Source of the DNA: an uncultured Collinsella sp.
GTDB taxonomy: Bacteria; Actinomycetota; Coriobacteriia; Coriobacteriales; Coriobacteriaceae
Assembly: GCA_947003675.1 (NCBI GenBank)
Contig: CAMQPJ010000100.1
Coordinates: 1-5,548, forward strand
Length of the DNA: 5,548 nt
Reading direction: 5' to 3'
Below the pieces are notes generated by a model. It was not told the origin of the DNA. It was given only the letters and a program-made list of their open reading frames with translations, and did no database searches. Shown here one piece after another: positions 1 through 5,548 of the stretch; position 1 is the stretch's first letter; each line of letters opens with the position of its first letter. Both the position numbers and the translations under genes were made by a program.

Positions 1-6
1 TCTAAG

Positions 7-116
7 GGGAAAGTGCGTCCCAGAATCGACGCTTGAAATGGGATGCAGTTTCCCGATGAGGCACTCGACGGAAAATACATCCCAGAAATGGCCTTTGAGC
101 TGGGATAAGATTTCCG
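7..116. repeat. Two 48-bp inverted-repeat units (left array)
   Basis: There are two units of the element that recurs at 4421-4775. Unit L1 (7-54) has arms 7-22 (GGGAAAGTGCGTCCCA) and 39-54 (TGGGATGCAGTTTCCC). Unit L2 (69-116) has arms 69-84 (CGGAAAATACATCCCA) and 101-116 (TGGGATAAGATTTCCG). Each unit is 16-bp arm, 16-bp centre, 16-bp arm. The units start 62 bp apart, with a 14-bp linker at 55-68. Arm pairing is 14/16 in L1 and 12/16 in L2. L1 carries the two arm types in the opposite order to the units of the right array. More units may lie left of the window. The function is unknown; it resembles REP/REPIN-like intergenic palindromes in form only. Confidence 0.85.
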
Positions 117-134
117 CGGCATCTCGGATTCTCA

Positions 135-207
135 AAAATGAGACACGCCGTTGGCGAAAATGAGACACGTGATATCGGGCATCGGATGTATCATTTGCAA
201 AAATGAG
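135..207 (+). repeat. Phased short direct repeats AAAATGAGACACG
   Basis: A 13-bp motif, AAAATGAGACACG, occurs at 135-147 and again exactly at 157-169, a 22-bp step. A shorter copy, AAAATGAG, lies at 200-207, 43 bp further on (about twice 21.5). The three copies therefore sit on nearly the same face of the helix. The third is part of a small palindrome, TCATTT-GCAA-AAATGA (191-206), and overlaps an in-frame ATG at 203. Being directly upstream of the surface-protein gene, they could be operator sites for a repressor or activator. Another possibility is the remnant of a mobile-element end with repeated transposase sites, although no transposase is present. I cannot choose between these from sequence. 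Confidence 0.6.
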
Positions 208-225
208 TCCACTCCACTCGAATAA

Positions 226-232
226 AGCGAGG
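226..232 (+). promoter_or_regulatory. Ribosome binding site for the 239 start
   Basis: AGCGAGG at 226-232 is a purine-rich Shine-Dalgarno-like sequence six bases before ATG 239. The in-frame ATG at 203 has no comparable sequence upstream (the preceding bases are TCATTTGCAAAA). This decides the start in favour of 239, which also gives a compact, conventional signal peptide. Confidence 0.6.
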
Positions 233-238
233 TCCCTC

Positions 239-3200
239 ATGTACGTTCCACACCCCCGTATCCGTAGGCTGTCGAAAATCCCGCTTGTTGGGACGGCGGC
301 GCTTGCTGCGTTGATCGCCACGAGCGTCGCCTGCTTCACGGCCACGCCCCAGGTTGCCCAGGCGGCAGACGCGCCCGCAATCACCGATATGACCGAGCAG
401 GATTATCAAGCCCTGGGTCTGGGCACGAGCGAGGACATTCCGGCCGATACCGTTGGCCCCTATTCCACTGATACCCCCACGACGTTTGCCACGCGCAGCG
501 AGGTCTATATGGCAGCTAACGGTAGCCATGGCAATCGCTACACTCTGCGCGACAAGCTCGAGAACGTCGAGCGCGGTGACATTGGCGGCAGCAGCAAACT
601 CACCGATGGCTATGGAAGTGTGTGGGGCGCCGCAAAGTTCTGGCAAAACGTCAACAACTTCGATGCGAACAGCGATCTCTACAAGCATAGCGACTACGGT
701 GGCGGCACCTGGTCGTACCTAAGCAACAATGAGTCCTCAACAGTACTCGCCAACGACAACAACGGTTTCTCGGGCATTCACGCCACGAGTGTTGAGTTCT
801 GCAGCGACGCCAGCACGGGCAAAAAGAGCCGCGTTGCCGAGCTCCGTGCCTACGGCGACAGTTCCTCCACGACGATTGACGGCAAGTCATACGCCGGAAA
901 GGTTGATCTGGTCCTCTACTCGTTTAGCAACGGGCGTACGCGCACTCTCGACACACACCTGCCGGTGACGGTCAACACTAATATGATGTACGAAGGCCGT
1001 TTTAAGTACCTGGATGCCGGTTACCTGCAAGAGCACGACGCCGTCTTTGATGTCGAGGCGGGCGATGTCGATGGCGACGGCGTCGACGAGCTTTTTGTCT
1101 ACGCGGGCTGCTATGTCGACGAGAACGGCGTGCGCAAGGCTGTAGTCGACATGTATGACTTGGAGGGTGGCAACTGGAAGCAAAGCGTCGTCAAGATCGA
1201 TGCCGGTAACGCCGCGGACTACACCACGCACAACAAGGGCGGGAACGACTCCTGGACGCAGCTTCAGTCAGCTCCTGTCGTTTCGCTAGCGGCCGGCGAC
1301 CTCGATCGCGATTTTTGCGATGACCTCGCCATCGTGGTCTCGGCACCCTACGGCAAGAAGAATATTGATAAGTCGACGCATTGCGAGCTGTTTTCGTGGG
1401 ATGCATCCAAGGGTGCGCTCGTCCATGTCGATGCTCTGGGCGACGCGGGCGCAATCTCCCTCTCCGCGAACGGCAAGACCATGGTCGCTGCGAATGCGAC
1501 GTTCGGCACGTTTGCCGCCTACGATGAAGAAGGAAAGAAGACGGGTGAAACCGTCACGGGCCTTATTCTTGCGGGCTATGACTGGCAACGCAGCGCTTTT
1601 GATTACGGCGCTTCTGACGGCAGCAAGGGGCTGTACGGCGCGCTGTACCGCTACGCGTATTTTGACTCGGAGTCTGGCGAGTTCAAGCTTTCCGATTGCA
1701 AGGAATACAGAGACGGGCTCCTCGCCTCCTATGGGCTGATGCATGTGCCCAACAGCGCATGGAAGGATAGCGCTCAGGATAAGCGCTATCCGTGCACCTT
1801 GGCGCCTATTGCCCTTGCCACTGCCAACCTTGACGGCCTGTCCGAGCAGCTGGCGGTCGACGAGGTGCTCGTGGGCGGCGATGTGTTCCGCGACTTTGCC
1901 TGCAACACGGCACAGAGCGGGGCTCAGGGCTTGGGATCCATGGTCGGAACCATGAGCATGAGCGGTCAGCAATACAACAGCAGCAACAAGCATGACCACA
2001 AGGGTATAGAGCAGGTGTGGATCAGCGACGTCAAGGCGGGCAGCGTCTCGGGTTCGGACCGCTATAACGAGAGCTTTATCGCCGTGGTGGGCAAGCACCG
2101 CGACGAGGACCTGCGCAAGAACGATGACTACTATTGGATGACCGCCTCGCATTTTTCGCTCGACGAGAACAGAAAGGTGCGCCGCGGCGAGGAGCAGGTG
2201 ATTAGCGAGAGCAACCGTCGCGGCACTACCTACGGCACATTTATCTCGCTCGCGCTGCCCGATGTCGACAACGACAGCGTCAAGATCACGTACAAGGACC
2301 GCTACAAGGTCTATACCAACCCGCGCATGCTTGCCGTGCTGCAGGATGCGCCCTATGTTGAGGATCTGGAGCAGGCATACGGCTATCTGGTGTTGGGCGG
2401 CACGTCATACGGAGAGGAAAAGGGCACGGGGACATCCCAGGGCTATACCATTGGCGCCGAGTTGGGCGTTGCCGTCGAGGTGCAGACCGGTCCGCCCCTG
2501 GTCGCGATGAATGCTTCAGTCGATTTTGCCGCCGAGGGATGCTATGACTACCGGAGCGAGCGCACGGTCAGCGCAAGCGTAAGCTATGAGTCGCATGCCG
2601 GCGAGGGTGACAAGGCCGTGCTCTACACAATTCCGATGGTCTATTACGAGTATGAGATCGAAAATGAGGAAACTGGTGGCAAGGGCGTGATGGCGGCGTC
2701 CGTGTCGCTCGGCGCGCAGACCTCGGTCGTTAATGTCGAGGCCTATGACCGCATTGCCAAACAGCACAATATGACGCCGCTCAGCTACTTTTTGACCAAC
2801 CGGTCGGGAGAACCCGGAACCTATCAAACGACGCTCAACGGCGAGACTCCCGTTGGGGATTCCTTTGGCCTGGGCAAGCCTGGCGTAACGCGCGCCTACA
2901 CGCACGATGGGTTTAACGGCGCCGCCGCGCAGTCGGGGGCGAGCATTGAGCAGACCATCGAAGTCGAGGAGGGCAAGGAGCAGGAGCTCGAGCTCGGCTT
3001 GACGCTGAACGGCAGCGTTGTCATGGGCGCGAAGCTCGCAAAGCACGAGTTGTTTGGCGGCCTGTGCTTTGGTGCCAACGCCGGCTTTACTACGGGTAAC
3101 TCCTCGAGTGAATCGACCGAATACGGCGGCACCGTCGACAACCTGCCCGAGGCCGCGCAGGGCAAGTACGGTTTTGTGTGGCGTCTGGGCGTCAACGCGG

Positions 3201-4333
3201 TGGATGTCGACAAGTTCGAGGCAGACTCGGGCGACAAGCTCGGCACCAAGGACACCGACCAGTTCTGGATCGTGGGCTATGACGTTAAGGACGTCGAGAT
3301 GCCCGACGCGCCGGCCGTGACGGGCTTTACGGCAAACGCCGTCGATTCGACCAGCGTTACGTTTAGCTGGGACGATGTACTCGCAAACAAGAGTGGCTTT
3401 AGCTACGGCGTGGGCATGCTGCAGAGCAATGCGGCAGACGCGGTCGTGAACAGCTGGAAGATCGCCGACAACACGCAGACCTCGCTTAAGTGGGATGGGC
3501 TGCAGCCCAATACGGAGTATCGATTCGCCATCGCCGCCGTTAAGAATGGATCCACGACCGAAACAGGTATTCGCTCGGCAATCATCACGGTCAAGACCAT
3601 GCCCGATGGCATGACGATGACCGTGAGCGGACCTGCGGCGGATGCTGCGGAGAGGTCGGCCCTCGAGTATGACTCTTCGGTTGAGTGTGCGGAGGGAGAC
3701 AAGCTGACGCTCTCGGCGATTGGCCATGTGACGCAGCGCAATGCCGACGGCAGTGAAACGGAGCTGGCGCCGTCATATATCTGGTACCGCAAGGGCCGTG
3801 GCGAGACCGCGTTCCAGCGCGTGGGCGCCGATGGCAACCTCCCAGCCGGAACGGCCTCAACGCTTAAGCTTGACCTGACTACAAACGATGACGGTGCGCA
3901 GTATTACTGCCACGTGGGATACAACGACGTGGGCCTCGACACCGGCACGGCGCTCGTGAATATCGAGGTCGAGGCCGAGGAGACGGCGCCCACAACGGTG
4001 AACGCCACCCCGATCCGCACGCGCCGCCTGTTCTCACAGGCAAGTGCGGGCGCCAAGAAGTTCCTGGACCATACGCTGGTAAACACCGCCGGCCCAACCG
4101 ATTCCGAAGGCTCAAAGGACCCCGAGACTCCTGAGACCCCGACGAACCCGGACAAGCCCAAGTCCGACAACGGAGCTAAGACCGACACCAAGGTCAAGAC
4201 TACGACCACAGCGAAGAACCTCGCAAACACCGGCGACCAAACATTCGCCCTAGTCGCCACCGCAGCAGCAGCGGGAGCAACGCTCGTAGTGATAGCCCTC
4301 ATCATGCTGATCAAGCGCCGCAAGACCCACTAG
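239..4333 (+). CDS. Large secreted cell-wall-anchored protein: FG-GAP propeller, FN3, Ig-like, LANTG sorting signal
   Basis: This is a 1364-residue surface protein. Residues 1-42 form a Sec-type signal peptide: basic PRIRRLSK, hydrophobic core at about 15-33, likely cut after AQA at 42. About 180-700 looks like an FG-GAP/VCBS beta-propeller. Calcium-loop motifs are DVDGDGVDE at 276, DLDRDFCDD at 354, a weaker NLDG at 530 and DVDND at 675. About 723-810 and 902-990 are beta-rich, Ser/Thr/Gly-rich blocks of no family I recognise. A fibronectin type III domain spans 1022-1120, with the typical LQPNTEYRFAI strand. An Ig-like domain spans about 1124-1244 (W1182, YYC ending at C1224; the first Ig cysteine is replaced). 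A Pro/Thr/Lys spacer from 1285 leads to LANTG at 1328-1332, a membrane segment at 1337-1358 and the tail KRRKTH. This predicts sortase attachment to peptidoglycan. FN3/Ig modules suggest adhesion or glycan binding, but no catalytic motif is visible and the ligand is unknown. An alternative start at 203 would add 12 residues. The gene ends in tandem stops (TAGTAG) and appears monocistronic. Confidence 0.9.
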   Translation: MYVPHPRIRRLSKIPLVGTAALAALIATSVACFTATPQVAQAADAPAITDMTEQDYQALGLGTSEDIPADTVGPYSTDTPTTFATRSEVYMAANGSHGNRYTLRDKLENVERGDIGGSSKLTDGYGSVWGAAKFWQNVNNFDANSDLYKHSDYGGGTWSYLSNNESSTVLANDNNGFSGIHATSVEFCSDASTGKKSRVAELRAYGDSSSTTIDGKSYAGKVDLVLYSFSNGRTRTLDTHLPVTVNTNMMYEGRFKYLDAGYLQEHDAVFDVEAGDVDGDGVDELFVYAGCYVDENGVRKAVVDMYDLEGGNWKQSVVKIDAGNAADYTTHNKGGNDSWTQLQSAPVVSLAAGDLDRDFCDDLAIVVSAPYGKKNIDKSTHCELFSWDASKGALVHVDALGDAGAISLSANGKTMVAANATFGTFAAYDEEGKKTGETVTGLILAGYDWQRSAFDYGASDGSKGLYGALYRYAYFDSESGEFKLSDCKEYRDGLLASYGLMHVPNSAWKDSAQDKRYPCTLAPIALATANLDGLSEQLAVDEVLVGGDVFRDFACNTAQSGAQGLGSMVGTMSMSGQQYNSSNKHDHKGIEQVWISDVKAGSVSGSDRYNESFIAVVGKHRDEDLRKNDDYYWMTASHFSLDENRKVRRGEEQVISESNRRGTTYGTFISLALPDVDNDSVKITYKDRYKVYTNPRMLAVLQDAPYVEDLEQAYGYLVLGGTSYGEEKGTGTSQGYTIGAELGVAVEVQTGPPLVAMNASVDFAAEGCYDYRSERTVSASVSYESHAGEGDKAVLYTIPMVYYEYEIENEETGGKGVMAASVSLGAQTSVVNVEAYDRIAKQHNMTPLSYFLTNRSGEPGTYQTTLNGETPVGDSFGLGKPGVTRAYTHDGFNGAAAQSGASIEQTIEVEEGKEQELELGLTLNGSVVMGAKLAKHELFGGLCFGANAGFTTGNSSSESTEYGGTVDNLPEAAQGKYGFVWRLGVNAVDVDKFEADSGDKLGTKDTDQFWIVGYDVKDVEMPDAPAVTGFTANAVDSTSVTFSWDDVLANKSGFSYGVGMLQSNAADAVVNSWKIADNTQTSLKWDGLQPNTEYRFAIAAVKNGSTTETGIRSAIITVKTMPDGMTMTVSGPAADAAERSALEYDSSVECAEGDKLTLSAIGHVTQRNADGSETELAPSYIWYRKGRGETAFQRVGADGNLPAGTASTLKLDLTTNDDGAQYYCHVGYNDVGLDTGTALVNIEVEAEETAPTTVNATPIRTRRLFSQASAGAKKFLDHTLVNTAGPTDSEGSKDPETPETPTNPDKPKSDNGAKTDTKVKTTTTAKNLANTGDQTFALVATAAAAGATLVVIALIMLIKRRKTH
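4220..4330 (+). other. C-terminal cell-wall sorting signal (LANTG type)
   Basis: LANTG is encoded at 4220-4234, followed by about 22 hydrophobic residues rich in Ala, Val, Leu and Ile, then the basic tail KRRKTH just before the stop. This is the complete three-part sortase signal. Ala instead of Pro at the second motif position is the form recognised by class E sortases of high-GC Actinobacteria. Which sortase serves it here is an inference, since no sortase gene lies in the window. Confidence 0.85.
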
Positions 4334-4359
4334 TAGCCAGTCGAACATATCGACAACCC

Positions 4360-4399
4360 AAAAACCCGGGTAGCCAAAAAACAGGCCACCCGGGTTTTT
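4360..4399 (+). terminator. Rho-independent terminator after the surface-protein gene
   Basis: The arms are 4360-4375 and 4384-4399, a 16-position stem with a single mismatch (A4372 with C4387) around the 8-base loop AAAAAACA. The core is CCCGGGT/ACCCGGG and the right arm ends in five T. The left arm starts with five A, so the same hairpin also has a T-run when read on the minus strand and may work in both directions. It begins 26 bases after the stop codon of the plus-strand gene. Confidence 0.92.
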
Positions 4400-4420
4400 G
4401 TTGAGTGGAGACTCCGCAAG

Positions 4421-4775
4421 CGGAAACTGCATCCCACAATTAGCGCCCGGAACGGGACACATTTTCCGTCAAGCTCTCATCCGGAAAATCCATCCCAGTT
4501 TGAGCGCCCAGACCGGGACGCACTTTCCCAAAGGGTCCTCAACGGGAAACTGCGTCCCATAATTAGGCCGAGAAATGGGATGAACTTTCCCAATGAGAGC
4601 CAACCGGAAACCACGTCCCAGAATCAGCCCCCAAAGTGGGACGCACTTTCCCAACGAGCCTCAACCGGAAAATATATCCCGGAATCCAGCTGAATAGTGG
4701 GACACACTTTCCCAATCGGGTCCCAAGCGGAAACTGCATCCCATTCCAGACAAGAATTCCGGGACACACTTTCCG
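4421..4775. repeat. Array of six 48-bp inverted-repeat units, 61-62 bp period (right array)
   Basis: Units are A 4421-4468, B 4482-4529, C 4544-4591, D 4605-4652, E 4666-4713 and F 4728-4775. Every unit is exactly 48 bp: 16-bp arm, 16-bp centre, 16-bp inverted arm. Linkers are 13 or 14 bp, so unit starts step by 61, 62, 61, 61 and 62. All twelve arms keep GGAAA-N5-TCCC (or its complement). Left arms tend to read GGAAACTGCATCCC; right arms read GGGACGCACTTTCC or GGGACACACTTTCC. Centres are related but diverged (often beginning GAATC, CAATT or TAATT). The same element occurs at 7-116. No reading frame spanning the array looks like a protein. It is not a CRISPR: the arms are degenerate, the centres are short and resemble one another. 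Function unknown; a protein-binding array, or a REPIN-like palindrome family amplified in tandem, are the main options. Confidence 0.9.
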
Positions 4776-4776
4776 C

Positions 4777-4806
4777 AAACAAAGAAGGCCACATGACGTG
4801 GCCTTC
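4777..4806 (-). terminator. Rho-independent terminator for the minus-strand gene
   Basis: A perfect 9-bp stem, GAAGGCCAC (4784-4792) with GTGGCCTTC (4798-4806), encloses the loop ATGAC. Read on the minus strand it is followed by TTTGTTT (4783 to 4777), the expected U-rich tail. Read on the plus strand the tail is AACTTATATA, which is poorer. It lies about 206 bases beyond the stop of the LTA-synthase-like gene and only one base from the last palindromic unit. Confidence 0.7.
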
Positions 4807-4861
4807 AACTTATATATGTTCAGCAGATGTCCCCATGACAAGCCGCGCTTCAACACCGAGG

Positions 4862-4993
4862 CGTCTGCCCGGCCGGCGCGGAATGTAAGGTTCATCGCGA
4901 GTGCCGCACGAGCCGGAGAGCACTTAATGTGCTCTCCGTGCGAGCAGGACTGTCCGAGCAGGGAACCTTACGTTCCGCGCCGCCGGGCAGACG
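4862..4993. repeat. Long inverted repeat with nested hairpin
   Basis: The left arm 4862-4893 pairs with the right arm 4963-4993: 30 Watson-Crick pairs, one T4884-G4972 wobble and one bulged C near 4873. The 69-base interior (4894-4962) holds a perfect 9-bp hairpin, GGAGAGCAC/GTGCTCTCC (4915-4923, 4929-4937; loop TTAAT), extended by CGCAC 4905-4909 with GTGCG 4938-4942 across a 5-base bulge. CGAGCAGG is repeated directly at 4941-4948 and 4955-4962. The element starts 19 bases past the stop of the minus-strand gene, so it would be in that gene's 3' untranslated region. It could be a structured RNA, an mRNA-stabilising 3' end, or a small non-autonomous inverted-repeat element. I see no target-site duplication at its edges and no run of T next to the stem. 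Confidence 0.85.
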
Positions 4994-5012
4994 AACCAGT
5001 TAAGACGCGCCG

Positions 5013-5548
5013 CTACTTGATCTTGGTCGTACCCGGTGCCAGGTTGGGGTCGGTTTCGTTGGCCTCGGTCTGGAAGTGCTCGGTGTACACGTTCTTGCCG
5101 TCGCGGAACATCTCGTAGTACTGCATCTTGGCGTAATCCTCGCGCGCCTTGGTGGCGGCTGCTGCGGCGGCGTCGTCGCCGGTGACGTTGGAGGAGAGCG
5201 CCCAGCGCAGGCTGGCGTCCTCGTAGCCCACCGAGTTGATAGCGGGCAGCGACTCGCGCAGCGTCATGTGCGCCTTCTGATAGTCGGTCAGCGGTGCGCC
5301 GATCAGCTGCATCAGCTGCGTGGACAGGTAGTTGGTGGACAGGTCGTCGACCTCGCTTGTCTGGTCGCAGCCGGCAACGTCGTAGTTGGCCCAGATGATG
5401 TAGTCGGTCTGCCACAGGCGCTCCTGGTGGGTGGCGTCATCCTCGTTGGTAAACCACTTGTCATTGAACTTGGACGGGAAGAACGGCTGGTGATCGCCCC
5501 AGAACACCACGACCACCTTGCGGTCGAGCTTGCTCAAGGCGTTAAGGA
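5013..5548 (-). CDS. LTA synthase family (sulfatase-fold phosphoglycerol transferase), C-terminal part, runs off the right edge
   Basis: The last 177 residues and stop are present; the frame stays open to the window edge (LNALSKLDRK...), so the beginning lies beyond 5548 and the TTG at 5535-5537 is an internal Leu codon. The key motif is VVVVFWGDHQPFFP, with GDH encoded at 5490-5498. In the LtaS/alkaline-phosphatase superfamily the Asp-His of this motif bind the catalytic metal. The following TDYIIWANYD strand and the closing DYAKMQYYEMFRDGKNVY stretch also match the family's C-terminal pattern. The family transfers glycerol phosphate from phosphatidylglycerol onto a growing polymer outside the membrane. 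The membrane helices and the catalytic Thr would be in the missing part, so the exact activity (LTA synthase, primase, or other phosphoglycerol transferase) is open. An Ala-rich insert (six Ala after GDD) precedes the final helix. The gene is convergent with the surface-protein gene. Confidence 0.85.
   Translation of the reverse strand, partial: LNALSKLDRKVVVVFWGDHQPFFPSKFNDKWFTNEDDATHQERLWQTDYIIWANYDVAGCDQTSEVDDLSTNYLSTQLMQLIGAPLTDYQKAHMTLRESLPAINSVGYEDASLRWALSSNVTGDDAAAAAATKAREDYAKMQYYEMFRDGKNVYTEHFQTEANETDPNLAPGTTKIK

Noticed and set aside
187..194. -10 promoter element TATCAT (189-194) for the surface-protein gene
   Set aside because: TATCAT resembles a -10 box, but there is no recognisable -35 box 16-18 bases upstream, so the promoter is not placed.
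257..277. Twin-arginine (Tat) signal
   Set aside because: The basic region is IRRLSKIP, without the usual pattern after the two Arg residues; a Sec signal with AQA cleavage fits better.
320..334. Lipoprotein lipobox at TSVAC
   Set aside because: Position -3 is Ser rather than Leu/Val/Ile, and the protein already has a complete cell-wall sorting signal and a better cleavage site downstream.
1286..2152. 288-residue open frame on the minus strand inside the surface-protein gene
   Set aside because: It lies wholly opposite a well-supported gene with clear domains; its translation shows no recognisable family, and long antisense frames are expected in GC-rich coding DNA.
2516..3727. 403-residue open frame on the minus strand
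   Set aside because: Same reason: antisense to the beta-rich, FN3 and Ig-encoding region, with an Arg/His/Val/Leu-rich composition typical of a shadow frame.
4421..4775. CRISPR array
   Set aside because: The repeats are themselves inverted and degenerate, the would-be spacers are 13-16 bases and similar to each other, and no cas gene is present.
4811..4817. TATATAT as a -10 box for a transcript across the long hairpin
   Set aside because: No -35 box at suitable distance on either strand; one AT-rich heptamer is not enough.
4862..4993. Insertion sequence or MITE with target-site duplication
   Set aside because: The arms are clear, but flanking bases (AACACCGAGG on the left, AACCAGTTAA on the right) show no convincing duplication, so it is reported only as an inverted repeat.
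4636..5118. 160-residue open frame on the plus strand across the repeats and the long hairpin
   Set aside because: It runs through palindromic units, a terminator and the long inverted repeat, then into antisense of the LTA-synthase-like gene. No protein signature is visible.

Overview
The window is GC-rich, with codon use dominated by GCC/GGC/CTG/AAG. It carries a wall-anchored surface protein and a lipoteichoic-acid-synthase-type enzyme, so it looks like a chromosomal segment of a Gram-positive, high-GC bacterium. A gut Coriobacteriia member such as Collinsella is my best guess; this is inferred from style and gene content, not from a marker gene.

Layout: positions 1-238 are an upstream intergenic region. 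It holds two copies of a 48-bp inverted-repeat element (7-54, 69-116), then a short motif (AAAATGAGACACG) repeated in roughly two-helical-turn phase, then a ribosome binding site. Positions 239-4333 (+) encode one large secreted protein of 1364 residues. Its order is signal peptide, FG-GAP/VCBS-type propeller with calcium-loop motifs, beta-rich region without a recognised family, fibronectin type III domain, Ig-like domain, Pro/Thr spacer and an LANTG sorting signal. A strong hairpin terminator follows at 4360-4399.

Positions 4337-5012 separate two convergent genes. In order they hold the terminator, a regular array of six more copies of the 48-bp element with a 61-62 bp period (4421-4775), a second terminator facing the other way (4777-4806), a 55-bp stretch with nothing I recognise, and a long inverted repeat with 31 paired positions (4862-4993). 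Positions 5013-5548 (-) are the C-terminal part of an LtaS-type phosphoglycerol transferase/sulfatase-fold protein that runs off the right edge.

The two genes are convergent and separately terminated, so they are not an operon; both act at the cell envelope. The most unusual content is non-coding: a periodic array of asymmetric palindromes on both sides of the surface-protein gene, a phased repeat set at the start of that gene, and a long near-perfect hairpin just past the end of the LTA-synthase-like gene.
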